Positions 33,528 to 42,634 of a stretch of DNA of 64,000 nt are shown piece by piece. The stretch is from Halovivax gelatinilyticus (GTDB lineage: Archaea; Halobacteriota; Halobacteria; Halobacteriales; Natrialbaceae). The stretch spans positions 1,873,992 to 1,937,991 of the forward strand of contig NZ_CP101322.1 of the NCBI RefSeq assembly GCF_024300625.1. The letters run 5' to 3'. Made by a program: the position numbers and the translations under genes. A model generated the notes under the pieces. It did not search any database. It was given only the letters and a program-made list of their open reading frames with translations, and was not told the origin of the DNA. Every line of letters starts with the position of its first letter. The stretch's first letter is position 1.

Positions 33528-35006
33528 ATGCGACCCACGCGTCGGGGGCTGACGGGCTACGCGCTCGCGGCAGTCCTCGCCGGCTACGCCGTCGTGCTCG
33601 CCGAGCCGATCGCCCTCGCCGGAGCGATTCTCGTCGGCGCGTGGATTCTCACGGTCCAGTATCGCTTCTTACAGCAGGTGAGCGCGGTTTCGCATTCGCT
33701 CACCGTCGCCCAGCGTCCGGCACAGCGATCCGTCAGGACCGGCGCCCGGACGCCCGTAACGCTGTCTGCGACCGCCGACGGACCGCTCCCTCCGCTCTCG
33801 ATCGACGTCGAGGGGCGCCTCCCGACGGCCGCCGTCGCCGACGACGCGCTCTCCCTGTCGGTGGATCCGGACGAACCGGCCGCGAGCGAGTCGATCGACG
33901 TCGAGTGGCCGATCGCCGGCCGCCACCGATTCGATCGACCGGTACTCTCCCTGTCCGACGGGTTTTTCACCCAATCGTTGCCGACGGGCGAGCGGTCGAC
34001 GCTCACCGTCGAACCGCGCGGCCCGCGCGCCGTTCACGTCGGCGCCGGCGGCGATAAACTCGCCAGCACGTTCGGCGAACACGCCTCCGGTCGCCGCGGC
34101 TCCGGCATCGAAGCCGCCGAACTGCGCGAGTACCGACCCGGCGATCGGCTCCGCCAGATAGACTGGAAAGCCACCGCCAGGCTCGCGAGCCCGCACGTCC
34201 GGGAGTACGAAACCGAGACCGATCGACGGACGCTCCTCGTCGTCGACCACCGCCGGTCGCTCGCCACCGGGCCGCCCGCCGAAACCAAGCTCGATTACCT
34301 GCGCGACGTCGCCCTCTCGATCGCCGCGAGCGCCAGGCGCCTCGGCGATCCGACCGGCCTCACCACCGTCGGCGACGACGGCTTTCGGACGGTACCGAGC
34401 GCATCGACGCCCGACGTGTACGCGCGGATTCGGCGGACGCTACTCGAACTCGAACCGTCGACCGAACCGGTGAACGCGGCCCGGCCCAGTCCGGACCGAT
34501 CGACGCCGACCGACCGGCGGCGAGCGGTCGCCTCGCTCGACGGCGACTCGGCGTTCGACCGCCGGCTGCGGCCGTTCTACGCGGATCGGGCTCCGGTCGC
34601 CGAACGCGTCGGCGAGGAACCGCTCTTCGAGGCGGTCCGTCGAACGCTGGCGCGTGAGCCGGGTGACGCCTGGCTCGTCGTCTTCACGGACGACGACGCG
34701 CGCGACGAACTTCGCGAAACCCTCACCTACGCTCGGCGTCGGGGAGCGACCGTTCTCGTCGTGCTCGCACCGACCGTCCTCTACGAACCGGGCGGGCTCG
34801 CGTCGATAGATCGTGCCAACGAGCGCTACGCCGCGTTCGAGCGCTACCGGCGCGATATCGGTCGGCTCGAGGGGGTGACGGCGCTCGAAGCCGGCCCCGC
34901 AGACCGGCTCTCGGCCATCCTGGCGGGCACCGCCGGCGTCTCGATCGACGGGCGCTCGCGCCCGTCCCATCAGACGGGGGCGCAAAACCGAGGTGATAGC
35001 GCGTGA
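33528..35006 (+). CDS. DUF58 domain protein (MoxR partner)
   Basis: A 492-residue protein. Two N-terminal membrane helices (GYALAAVLAGYAVVLA, IALAGAILVGAWILTV) are followed by a beta domain and the DUF58 signature around residues 195-225 (IEAAELREYRPGDRLRQIDW, KATARLASPHVREYE). The C-terminal half is a degenerate von Willebrand A fold (TLLVVDHRRSLATG, WLVVFTDDDARDEL). DUF58 proteins work with MoxR AAA+ ATPases in folding or metal insertion at the membrane. It starts a three-gene plus-strand operon; the next start overlaps its stop by four bases (GTGA). Confidence 0.9.
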   Translation: MRPTRRGLTGYALAAVLAGYAVVLAEPIALAGAILVGAWILTVQYRFLQQVSAVSHSLTVAQRPAQRSVRTGARTPVTLSATADGPLPPLSIDVEGRLPTAAVADDALSLSVDPDEPAASESIDVEWPIAGRHRFDRPVLSLSDGFFTQSLPTGERSTLTVEPRGPRAVHVGAGGDKLASTFGEHASGRRGSGIEAAELREYRPGDRLRQIDWKATARLASPHVREYETETDRRTLLVVDHRRSLATGPPAETKLDYLRDVALSIAASARRLGDPTGLTTVGDDGFRTVPSASTPDVYARIRRTLLELEPSTEPVNAARPSPDRSTPTDRRRAVASLDGDSAFDRRLRPFYADRAPVAERVGEEPLFEAVRRTLAREPGDAWLVVFTDDDARDELRETLTYARRRGATVLVVLAPTVLYEPGGLASIDRANERYAAFERYRRDIGRLEGVTALEAGPADRLSAILAGTAGVSIDGRSRPSHQTGAQNRGDSA

Positions 35007-35515
35007 GCGCCCGCATTCGAGGGCAGGTCCCGGAGGCCGCCGCACTGGTCGTTCTCACCGCCCTCCTGGGACTCGCGCTCGGTCCGGCCGGCGTCCTCGT
35101 CGCGCTCGTGACGATCGCCTGCCGGGTCACCCTTTCGCTCCCGTTCGCGATCGCCGGCGGTCACGTCGCCCTGGCCGCGCTGATCGGCTCGGAGGTCGAC
35201 CCGCTCGCGTTCGTCGCCGTGGAAGCCGCCTTCGTCGGCTGGCTGGTCCTTACCGTCCGGCCGTTTGGTCGTCCGACGGTCGTGGCGATCGCGGCCGTCG
35301 TCGGCCTCGGTAGCGTCACCTGGCTCGCCGTTCGGGGCGTCTCGCTGTGGCTCGCCGCCCTCACCACCGTGCTCGCACTCGCGCTGGCCAGTTACGCCAT
35401 CCACCGCGTCGCACTCGTCCGCGTTGGCCTCGTGACCGACTCGGACTCGCCGAACGCGGACGCCGACGCGGACTCGCCCGATCGACTACCGACCAACACC
35501 CCCGACGAACAATGA
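35003..35515 (+). CDS. Integral membrane protein of the DUF58/MoxR cluster (DUF7519-like)
   Basis: A 170-residue protein with about five hydrophobic helices (ALVVLTALLGLALGPAG, VLVALVTIACRVTLS, AFVGWLVLTVRPF, VVAIAAVVGLGSVTWLAV, WLAALTTVLALALASYAI) and an acidic tail. It starts with GTG inside the DUF58 stop and ends in an ATGA overlap with the next gene, so the three are tightly coupled. Position and size match the membrane protein usually found there in haloarchaea. The family name is a tentative recall and the function is unknown. Confidence 0.75.
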   Translation: MSARIRGQVPEAAALVVLTALLGLALGPAGVLVALVTIACRVTLSLPFAIAGGHVALAALIGSEVDPLAFVAVEAAFVGWLVLTVRPFGRPTVVAIAAVVGLGSVTWLAVRGVSLWLAALTTVLALALASYAIHRVALVRVGLVTDSDSPNADADADSPDRLPTNTPDEQ

Positions 35516-36372
35516 GTCACACCGATTCACCCGCCGACGAAATGGACGACGCCGACCGAGACGCATCGACTACGACCGATCCGTCTCTCGACCTCGAGAC
35601 GCTCGCCACCCAGCGCGACGTGCTGGCCGCCGAGAACCGTCGCCTCAGGACGGAGTACGCCCGCGCACAGCGAGCCCGCTACCGTCGGACGGCCCTCGGC
35701 CTCGCCGCGTTCGGTCTCCTCGCGATCGCCGGCGCCCTCGTCTTCCCGGCCGGTCGGGACGTCCTGCTCGCGCTCGCCGGCGTCGGGCTCATCGGCGGTC
35801 TGCTCACCTACACGCTCGCACCCGGCCACTACGTCGCCGCGGACGTCGGCGAGCGCGTCTACGCCGCCCAGGCGCGAAACGCCGACGCCCTCGCGACCGA
35901 ACTCGATCTCCGGGACGAGCCCGTCTACCTGCCGGGCGAGGGAACCGCTCGGCTGTTCGTTCCACAACGCGCCGATCCGACCGACCCGGATCCGGCCGAC
36001 GGCCCGATCGTCACCGATCCGGACAGCCGCGGACTCCTCCTCGAACCGACCGGGCGTCCCCTCTACGAGGCGTTCGAGCGCGCCGTCACCGGCGAGCCGG
36101 CGTCCGACCCGCCGGTCGTCGCCACCCAGCTCGCCGACGCGATCGTCGAACAGTTCGAACTCGCCCGCTCGGCGACGGTCGACGCCGAGGTTGACCGGCT
36201 CACGGTCGCCGTCTCGAACAGCGCATTCGGCGACCTCGATCGGTTCGACCACCCGATCCCGTCCCTGATGGCCGTCGGGCTCGCCACCGTCCTCGACCGA
36301 CCCGTCACCGTCGACGTCGACCCTGGCGACGACCGATCCGACTGGCTCGTCACCTGTCGCTTCGAGGGGTGA
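35512..36372 (+). CDS. Coiled-coil membrane protein of the DUF58/MoxR cluster
   Basis: A 286-residue protein. After an acidic lead there is a short coiled coil (ETLATQRDVLAAENRRLRTE), two membrane helices (ALGLAAFGLLAIAGALVFP, VLLALAGVGLIGGLLTYTLA) and a cytoplasmic alpha/beta domain of about 180 residues (YAAQARNADALATELDLRDE, ATQLADAIVEQFELARS). It begins in an ATGA overlap with the gene before. Conserved as a gene neighbour of DUF58 in haloarchaea; function unknown. Confidence 0.75.
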   Translation: MSHTDSPADEMDDADRDASTTTDPSLDLETLATQRDVLAAENRRLRTEYARAQRARYRRTALGLAAFGLLAIAGALVFPAGRDVLLALAGVGLIGGLLTYTLAPGHYVAADVGERVYAAQARNADALATELDLRDEPVYLPGEGTARLFVPQRADPTDPDPADGPIVTDPDSRGLLLEPTGRPLYEAFERAVTGEPASDPPVVATQLADAIVEQFELARSATVDAEVDRLTVAVSNSAFGDLDRFDHPIPSLMAVGLATVLDRPVTVDVDPGDDRSDWLVTCRFEG

Positions 36373-36400
36373 CAGCACTGTTGCCGGGGAACGATTCCGA

Positions 36401-36838
36401 TCACACACCGTGCGCTCGAAATCGCCTGATATCGATGTCCAGCGAAAGCTCGTCGAAGTCATCGTCGGCCCCGGCGACTAACGTTGCGTCACGCTCGTAC
36501 GCTAGCGCGACCGCGAACGCGTCGGCGAGGGAGAGCTGACCGTGAGCTTTCACTTCGGCCGCGAGTCGCCAATTCGCTGATTCGAGTCGGAGTCCGCGCC
36601 GTTCGAGTGCGCGAAGGTCTCGATCTGCGATTCGAAACGACGACTGAGTAGGGTTGTCGTCGACGCCCTCAAATCGGGAGACGAGATAAAACACCTCACT
36701 CGCGTTCGTCTCGGTGAGAAATCCGTCTGTTTCGTCTGCGAACACGGGATCGAGTAACGACGCGATCTCCTCGTGACCCGGCTCGCCGTAGAGGAAGGCG
36801 ATGACTGCCTCGGTGTCGAACACGTACCCGCCGCTCAT
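36401..36838 (-). CDS. vapC: PIN-domain toxin (VapC-like)
   Basis: A 145-residue PIN-domain ribonuclease. The acidic metal-binding residues expected of the fold are present: Asp8 in VFDTEAVIAFL, Glu43 or Glu48 in TETNASEVFY, Asp106 in SLADAFAVALA and acids at 125-127 (AGADDDFDEL). VapC toxins cut tRNA or rRNA when freed from the antitoxin. The ATG overlaps the antitoxin stop (ATGA at 36835-36838). It appears intact, in contrast to the frameshifted copy at 48.1 kb. Confidence 0.88.
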   Translation of the reverse strand: MSGGYVFDTEAVIAFLYGEPGHEEIASLLDPVFADETDGFLTETNASEVFYLVSRFEGVDDNPTQSSFRIADRDLRALERRGLRLESANWRLAAEVKAHGQLSLADAFAVALAYERDATLVAGADDDFDELSLDIDIRRFRAHGV

Positions 36839-37131
36839 GCGTCCTCGGATGGATGCAACCGCTCGAATCGCGCGTTCTCATCGCTCACTTCTTCATCTTT
36901 CAACTCTCGAACGCGGTCTAACACCGAACCTCGTTCTCTCTCGCTGGCGTGGATTCCGTGGAGTTCGTCGGGCGATGGCACTGGTTCGATGACGATCCGT
37001 CCCTCCGCCTCGTATACGAACACCTCGCCCGGGGCCTCGATTCCGAACTTTTCTCTGAGTCGTTTCGGAATCGTCGCCTGTCCCTTCTGGGAGACGTGTA
37101 TCACGGTCGGTTCGGCTGTACTACTGGACAT
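36835..37131 (-). CDS. vapB: AbrB/MazE-type antitoxin (VapB-like)
   Basis: A 98-residue protein. The N-terminal swapped-hairpin AbrB domain (VIHVSQKGQATIPKRLREKF, EVFVYEAEGRIVIEPV) binds DNA, and the C-terminal acidic helix (GSVLDRVRELKDEEVSDEN) should cover the toxin. It precedes and overlaps the PIN toxin by four bases, the standard order for autoregulated VapBC. The module sits between the convergent DUF58 and MoxR operons, a neutral insertion point. Confidence 0.88.
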   Translation of the reverse strand: MSSSTAEPTVIHVSQKGQATIPKRLREKFGIEAPGEVFVYEAEGRIVIEPVPSPDELHGIHASERERGSVLDRVRELKDEEVSDENARFERLHPSEDA

Positions 37132-37241
37132 CTGTGGTTGTACTTTATTGACTCTGTAATACTAAGCGTGTCGCTCACATACAACCTCACGTCGGTCCTG
37201 CGGGCTGTTCGATACGACTCAGCGAGTCGAATTGAACGTTC

Positions 37242-38240
37242 TCACGCCTCGTCGACGGACGCCTCGAACCGGGTATCCGCCCCCGGCGGATCGACCGACG
37301 CGAGCAGATCCGAGACCAGGTCGGCGGTCGTCACGTCGCTCAACTCGGCGTCCGTACTCGGAATGAGCCGGTGGACGAGCGTCGGCTCGGCGAGCGCCTT
37401 GACGTCGTCGGGAATGACGTACGACCGGCCGTGTATCGCGGCTCTGGCTTTCGCCCCGTCGAGGAAGGTGAGCGTCGCACGCGGCGAACTCCCGTGGACG
37501 ACGTCCGGGTGCTCGCGCGAGGCGCCCGTCAGGTCGAGGATGTACTCCTTTACGGGATCGGCGACGTGAACGGCGGCGACCGCCTCGCGGGCGGCGGCGA
37601 TCGCGTCCCCGTCGACGACCTGAGAGACGTCGTCGGGGCCGAGTTCCGGCGCGTCGTCGAATCGGTCGAGCACCTCGCGTTCGTGGGCTCGATTCGGCAG
37701 ATCGACGGTGAGCTTGAACGAAAACCGGTCTCGCTGGGCTTCAGGGAGCTCGAAGACGCCCTCCATCTCGATGGGGTTCTGGGTCGCGATGACCATAAAC
37801 GGCGTCGGTAGCCTGAGGGTCTCGCCTTCGAGCGTCACCGTTCGCTCTTCCATGGCCTCTAAGAGCGCGCTCTGGGTCTTCGGCGTCGCCCGGTTGATCT
37901 CGTCGGCGACGACCAGGTTGGCGAAGATCGGGCCGCGCTGGAGGGTAAACTCGCCGGTCGCCTCCCGATAGATGTGCGTTCCCGTGATATCGGCTGGCAG
38001 CACGTCCGGCGTCAGCTGAATACGGGTGTACTCGAGGCCGCTCGCCCGCGCAAAGAGGTTCGCTAGCGTCGTTTTCGCCACGCCAGGAACGCCCTCTAAG
38101 AGGACGTGCCCTCGCGTCAGCGCCGCGATCGTCAGAAACTCGACGACGCGCTCGTTGCCGACCAGTACGCGCTCTACCTCCGCTTGCACCTGCTCGTACA
38201 GTCTCCGGGGGTCCGTCTCGGCGTCCGTCCGCTCGCTCAT
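37242..38240 (-). CDS. MoxR-family AAA+ ATPase
   Basis: A 332-residue ATPase. Walker A is GVPGVAKT (residues 50-57), Walker B LVVADEINRATPKTQSALLE, then the sensor region TPFMVIATQNPIEMEGVFEL and the arginine-containing DRFSFKLTVDLP; the lid domain ends with VHRLIPS. MoxR proteins act as chaperones with DUF58/vWA partners, here encoded at 33528. The gene is last in a minus-strand operon: its ATG overlaps the DUF4350 stop (38237-38240). Confidence 0.93.
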   Translation of the reverse strand: MSERTDAETDPRRLYEQVQAEVERVLVGNERVVEFLTIAALTRGHVLLEGVPGVAKTTLANLFARASGLEYTRIQLTPDVLPADITGTHIYREATGEFTLQRGPIFANLVVADEINRATPKTQSALLEAMEERTVTLEGETLRLPTPFMVIATQNPIEMEGVFELPEAQRDRFSFKLTVDLPNRAHEREVLDRFDDAPELGPDDVSQVVDGDAIAAAREAVAAVHVADPVKEYILDLTGASREHPDVVHGSSPRATLTFLDGAKARAAIHGRSYVIPDDVKALAEPTLVHRLIPSTDAELSDVTTADLVSDLLASVDPPGADTRFEASVDEA

Positions 38241-39346
38241 TCGCGCTCACCTTCCCGCTCGGACCGGTTAAGCGCTGTTATCGATCGACGGACGCGCTCG
38301 TCAGACCACTCCGGGTTGCGCTCGCGCACCAGCGCGGCCCGCTCGGCCGGTGACAGGCCGACCGCTTCGGGTTCCGGTCGCTGCCCACCGGGTCGGAGCC
38401 GGCCCCAGAACGCCCGCAGCACGCGGTCGCCCATCCCGCGATTGCGGCCCGCGATGGCCAGCGTGCCGATCAAACCGAGCCCGACCAGCAAGGCGAGCGT
38501 CGACGACCCCCGAACCGTCAGGACCGCAGCCCACAGCGGCGGCAGGCTCTCGGCGTGCGAGACGTCGATAATTGCCCGTTCGTCGGCGAGACCGGTGAGA
38601 AACGCCGCGTTATCTTCCTCGTCGAACATCGCGTTGATCGTCACGCTGGGATCGGCCACCGCGATCACCGTTCCGTCGCCGACGGACTCGACCGTCGCGA
38701 CGGGGTAGCTCCCCAGCTCCACCTCGTCGAGGTCTGCGTCCGCGGGCCCGAGGTAGGCGTACGGGCTCGTCTCCGCCACCACCGTCGCCCCGTTCGGCTC
38801 GATCGCCGTCGCGTAATTCAGCGCCAGCGCCTCGACGCCCTCGGTGGCCGGGTGCTCGCCCTCGACCGACGCGACCGGCATCGCCGGACCCACGCTGTAC
38901 TCGCGCTCGTCGCGCAACAGTTCCCCGTCGAAACGCGCCTGCGCGCCGACGTCGGTGAGCAACGCGTTGCCGGCCGTCCCGAAATTCTCGAAGACCACCA
39001 GCGTGCCGCCAGCATCGACGAACCGAGCCAGCCGCTCGGCGTCCTCTCCCGCGTAGTGGTCCGTCGGCGCCACGACGAACGCGACGGTTCCGTCGGGCTC
39101 ACCCTCGTCGTAGACGCTCGTCGACTGCGCCATCTCGACATCGTTCTCGGCTTCGAGCGCACTCCGGAAATCCGAACTGCCCTCCCAGCCGGGATTGTAC
39201 GCCCCGAACGCCGCCGTCGACGTCGCCAGCAGGACCACCAGCGCGACGACGACGGTCACACCCAGCCCCGAAAGCAGGACTCGCGGCCACGCCACCTCGC
39301 CCCGAACCAGCCGCCGAAGCCACGACACGACCGGCCCGTCGCTCAC
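38237..39346 (-). CDS. DUF4350 membrane protein
   Basis: About 369 residues. An N-terminal helix (VLLSGLGVTVVVALVVLLA) anchors an extracellular DUF4350 domain with a glutamine-amidotransferase-like fold (RLARFVDAGGTLVVFENFG, GDGTVIAVADPSVTIN). A second helix (TLALLVGLGLIGTLAIA) leads to a basic cytoplasmic tail. DUF4350 proteins accompany MoxR/DUF58/DUF4129 clusters. No ATG is near; the GTG at 39346 forms GTGA with the upstream stop and starts just before the conserved VSDGPVVSWLRR, so it is chosen. Function unknown. Confidence 0.85.
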   Translation of the reverse strand: MSDGPVVSWLRRLVRGEVAWPRVLLSGLGVTVVVALVVLLATSTAAFGAYNPGWEGSSDFRSALEAENDVEMAQSTSVYDEGEPDGTVAFVVAPTDHYAGEDAERLARFVDAGGTLVVFENFGTAGNALLTDVGAQARFDGELLRDEREYSVGPAMPVASVEGEHPATEGVEALALNYATAIEPNGATVVAETSPYAYLGPADADLDEVELGSYPVATVESVGDGTVIAVADPSVTINAMFDEEDNAAFLTGLADERAIIDVSHAESLPPLWAAVLTVRGSSTLALLVGLGLIGTLAIAGRNRGMGDRVLRAFWGRLRPGGQRPEPEAVGLSPAERAALVRERNPEWSDERVRRSITALNRSEREGERE

Positions 39347-39624
39347 CACGGCACCACCTCCGGCGGCAAAATCGCGAGTATCCGACGGACGACGACGACC
39401 GCGAACCCGACCAGCCCGAGCCCGATCACCCACCGTAATCGCTTGCGCCAGGCCGGCGTCACGTTGATCGGCGCCGTCAACTCCGTGACGATCAACAGCC
39501 CGATCAGCGAACAGACGAAAAACAACTCGAGCGAAACCGACCCCAACACGGCGAGTACGAGAACCGTCCCGAGCATCCAGGCGACGGTCCCGTGGACGAA
39601 GCGCATCCGCCGGTGGGTTGCCAT
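39343..39624 (-). CDS. Small membrane protein heading the DUF4350-MoxR operon
   Basis: A 93-residue protein with three hydrophobic helices (VAWMLGTVLVLAVLGSVSL, LFFVCSLIGLLIVTE, LRWVIGLGLVGFAVVVV). Its stop overlaps the DUF4350 GTG start. The ATG at 39624 is chosen because the longer upstream frame only reads the 26-bp repeat. A TTTAGGG element about 28 bases upstream fits a leaderless promoter. It is a usual member of this haloarchaeal cluster; function unknown. Confidence 0.75.
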   Translation of the reverse strand: MATHRRMRFVHGTVAWMLGTVLVLAVLGSVSLELFFVCSLIGLLIVTELTAPINVTPAWRKRLRWVIGLGLVGFAVVVVRRILAILPPEVVPW

Positions 39625-39664
39625 TATCACCGTGTAGTTCGGAATCACCCTAAAGGTTGCCGAC

Positions 39665-39718
39665 CGAACTTTTTGCAGTTCGGGGTCGCGGAGCGACCCA
39701 CTCACTGCAAAAACTTCG
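39665..39718 (-). other. Two-tier hairpin
   Basis: Outer arms of 15 bases with one mismatch (CGAACTTTTTGCAGT at 39665-39679 against 39704-39718) enclose inner arms GGGTCGC/GCGACCC (39683-39689, 39693-39699) with a GGA loop. It would form a cruciform or a stable RNA stem just upstream of the 93-residue gene. Confidence 0.65.
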
Positions 39719-39729
39719 ATGAAAAAGGG

Positions 39730-39760
39730 CCGTCTCCGCGGGCGACGCCCGCTCCGACGG
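39730..39760 (-). other. GC-rich hairpin
   Basis: Inner arms GCGGGCG-A-CGCCCGC (39738-39752) with an outer pair CCGTC/GACGG separated by TCC internal loops. It lies between the first hairpin and the minisatellite. Confidence 0.55.
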
Positions 39761-39787
39761 TACAACACATCGAAACGACCGCGCCGC

Positions 39788-39917
39788 CACCGCGACCGCC
39801 GCAACCGCTCCGCCACCGCGACCGCCGCAACCGCTCCGCCACCGCGACCGCCGCAACCGCTCCGCCACCGCGACCGCCGCAACCGCTCCGCCACCGCGAC
39901 CGCCGCAACCGCCCCGT
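39788..39917. repeat. 26-bp minisatellite, five copies
   Basis: Units start at 39788, 39814, 39840, 39866 and 39892; each begins CACCGCGACCGCCGCAACCG and four are identical, the fifth diverging in its last bases. The 26-base period is not a multiple of three, so the tract does not encode a repeated peptide. Confidence 0.92.
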
Positions 39918-40059
39918 TACCGCTGGCGTGCAACCGCTTGGATTGTGTTCCGTGCGAGCTGGTTCCGCATACTCGACGTGGAGTGCGATGGCACCGTTGT
40001 GGGTTACTCGGCTGCTGCCCGTTGCCGTACTCGCTCGCACGAACTACCGTTTCGCCGCC

Positions 40060-41139
40060 TCACTCTTCGAAGACGAACGTGCCGTTTTCCTGGACGACTT
40101 CGCCGTCGACTTCGATTCGGGAATCGTCGCTCATGTCGACGATCATGTCCATGTGCATCGCGCTGTCGTTACCCTCGTTCTCGTCGCCGACGGTGTCGTC
40201 GTAGGCGCGACCGACCGCCAGGTGGACGGTGTCGCCCATCTTCTCGTCGAAGAGCATGTTGTAGGTGAAGCGATCGATGTCGCGGTTCATCCCGATTCCC
40301 AGCTCGCCCAGGCGTTTCGCCCCCGGATCGGTGTTCAACACCGCCGTGAGGACCTCCTCGTTCTTTCCGGCCGAGTGGGAAACGACCTCACCATCCTCAA
40401 ACTGCAAGAAGACGTCCTGGACCTCCCGACCCTGTGCCATCAGGGGCTTATCGAAACGAACCGTCCCCTCGACGCTGTCGGGGATCGGCGCCGTGAACAC
40501 CTCGCCGCCCGGAAGATTCCGCTTCGCGTAATCGTTTTTCACCGGATTGCCGGCGATCGACATCGTGACGTCCGTCTCGTCGCCGCTTTTGATACGGACC
40601 TCGTCGGCGGGTTCGAGGATGTCGACCAGCTGTTGCTGGTGTTCGCGGACGGCGTCCCAGTCTTTGCTGACCGCGTTCCAGACGAACTCCTCGTAGGCGG
40701 GCGTACTCATCTCGGCGTCCTGCGCGTTCGCCGGCGCGGGGTACTGCGTTCCAACCCACCGCGTCTCCATCATGGCGTCCTGGGTTTCCTTGTTGGCCTG
40801 GGCCAGCGCACTGTTCGTCTCGGGGTTGACGTCGCTCATCTCGAACGTATTGTCGCCCGCCCGAATCATGATCGCCACGTCGGCCGCTTCGACCGCCGCG
40901 CGCGAAACGCCCGACTCCGTTATGTCGTCCGGATCGATCGCGTTCCGGTACGCCCGTTGCGGTCGATCCGTCGACGTCCGAACCGAGATGTTCGCCCCGC
41001 GCTCGCCGCACAATCGCGCCACCTCGACGACCAGATCCTCGGCGATCGGATGGCCACTGATGATGACTTCGTCTCCGGCCTGTACCTCCGTCGAGTGATC
41101 GACGATAATCTCTGCGTGTTCACGAACTCGCGGATCCAT
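40060..41139 (-). CDS. M29 family metallo-aminopeptidase
   Basis: A 359-residue cytoplasmic aminopeptidase of the M29 (AmpS/PepS/AmpT) family that removes N-terminal residues from peptides. The N-terminal domain (HSTEVQAGDEVIISGHP) and the catalytic half are complete. Metal ligands are expected at the Glu of GELGIGMN, the His of VHLAVGRAY and His/Asp of SAMHMDMIVDM near the C-terminus, all present. Length is slightly below the usual 370-410. It stands alone on its strand, with a minisatellite after it and a decayed ATPase gene before it. Confidence 0.92.
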   Translation of the reverse strand: MDPRVREHAEIIVDHSTEVQAGDEVIISGHPIAEDLVVEVARLCGERGANISVRTSTDRPQRAYRNAIDPDDITESGVSRAAVEAADVAIMIRAGDNTFEMSDVNPETNSALAQANKETQDAMMETRWVGTQYPAPANAQDAEMSTPAYEEFVWNAVSKDWDAVREHQQQLVDILEPADEVRIKSGDETDVTMSIAGNPVKNDYAKRNLPGGEVFTAPIPDSVEGTVRFDKPLMAQGREVQDVFLQFEDGEVVSHSAGKNEEVLTAVLNTDPGAKRLGELGIGMNRDIDRFTYNMLFDEKMGDTVHLAVGRAYDDTVGDENEGNDSAMHMDMIVDMSDDSRIEVDGEVVQENGTFVFEE

Positions 41140-41231
41140 ACGAAAACTGAAAACCCCGCTCGGATAGATGTTGTGTTCATCACGTCTTCCGGTCCGACCG
41201 CGTTACGATCGAACTGTCTACCTCGTCGGTA

Positions 41232-42591
41232 TCACAGAACGGATATGATATCGGGTAAACTAAAGAGCGTCACGTCGGTCCGGTCCTCGGCGGTACGCAC
41301 GAGATCGTCTCCAAACCCGGACCGGCTGAATATGACGTATAGGGGGTCCGAACCCGCTGGTTCTCCGCCCCACTGCACCTCGCTCGCCGTTCGTTCGAGA
41401 TCTGCGAGAACACCCTCGCTCACGGGCTGTGAGGTGAATTTACACTCGCCAGCGACGAGACCCTCCTTGCTCAATCCGAGTAGGTCCAACTCGTGCTGTT
41501 TGAACCACCACTGCCCAACGCCGTCGAACTGGTGATCCACGAGCGCTGGCAACGCCCGCTGGCACAGCCGTTCGAACAGTGGACCCACGTGATCTTCGAG
41601 CGCCGGCTCGACCGATTTTTCGAACGCGTTTTCGCCCTGGATGCGAAGCCGGTCCTGATTTCCGTACACGAACCGAAACCAGAACCGAAAGAGGGGTGCG
41701 GCGATTCGATACCGCCCGTGTTTCGACGCGGTCGGTGATTCCGTCACCGGAATGTGCCGTTCGACGAGACGGAGCCGACGGAGTTTCTGGAGGTACGCAC
41801 TCAGCGACTGCGATTCCACGCCGGCCATTCCGGCGATTTCGTTCGGCGTTCGACGACCGTGTGCGAGGGCGCGGAGCACGCTGAAGTAGGTGTTCGGTTG
41901 TCGAAGTTCAGTGCGAAGCAGGAACTCGGGTTCCGCGTACAGGAGGCCGCGCTCTGAGAGTATCGTTTCCCGGACGTTCGCCGCGAGCGATCGATTCGGA
42001 TCGATCGTCTGTAAGTAGTGGGGCGCTCCTCCGTAAATCGCCCACGCGGTGATCGCCGTCTCGGCATCGTACTCCGGAAAGAATTTGTGCGCATCACCGA
42101 CCGAAAGCGGCTGTAGATCGATCGTCGCCGTCCGCCGTCCGTACAACGGCGCACTTCCGGACAGAACCTTCTCTTCTATCACGCTAATCGATGATCCGAC
42201 GAGAACGAGTGTCATTTCGGTCGCTTTTAAGTGTAGGTCCCAGACGCGCTGCAATCGCGACGGAAGCGATGTGTCCTCTTCGATGAGAAACGGAAACTCG
42301 TCGATCACGACGATTGCGTCCGTCGCTCCGAGTGACTCGAGTAATACTTCCCAGTCGCGTCGAACGGTCCGAATCGACGGGAACTGTTCGGTTGCTGCAT
42401 CGACGAACTGCTCGAGTTGATTCTACCGCTTGATAGTACACGGCGTCGGACCGATCTGCGATAGATTGGCGAATCAATTCGCTCGTTCCCAACCGACGCC
42501 GCCCGTATAGAACGACAAATTCTGCCTGGTCGGATTCGAAGTACGACGTCAGTCGTTCGAGTTCCGACTACCGGTCGATGAATCGTTCCAT
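41232..42591 (-). pseudogene. Archaeal AAA+ ATPase with DUF234-type nuclease domain, inactivated
   Basis: Reading from the ATG at 42591: codon 8 is TAG (42568-42570) where relatives have a sense codon (MERFIDR*SELERL). The Walker A reads GRRRLGTS, so the essential lysine is threonine. After VYYQAVES the frame shifts and continues as NQLEQFVDAATEQF in another frame. The rest is sound: Walker B VVIDEFPFL, sensor VLVGSSISV, winged helix TPNEIAGMAGVESQSLSAYL and the nuclease-like ELDLLGL...VAGECKFTS. Three independent lesions show a real pseudogene. A shorter open frame from 42308 lacks the P-loop. A 15-bp array lies 44 bases upstream. Confidence 0.88.
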
Positions 42592-42634
42592 AGCATCCGT
42601 TCGCCGGGCGACACGATAGTACTACCGAAGAACA

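Larger units (their letters stand above)
39625..40059. other. Intergenic block of hairpins and minisatellite
   Basis: About 435 bases between convergently arranged structure elements: two strong hairpins and five 26-bp repeats, listed separately. Open frames through it are arginine/alanine-rich repeat translations and are rejected as genes. Confidence 0.7.

Noticed and set aside
39719-40204. Open frames through the 26-bp minisatellite
   Set aside because: The period is not divisible by three and all frames on both strands stay open simply because of the GC-rich repeat.
41232-42308. Treating the ATPase as a shorter intact gene starting at 42308
   Set aside because: That frame begins at Walker B and lacks the P-loop; the upstream sequence clearly encodes the missing N-terminus with lesions.
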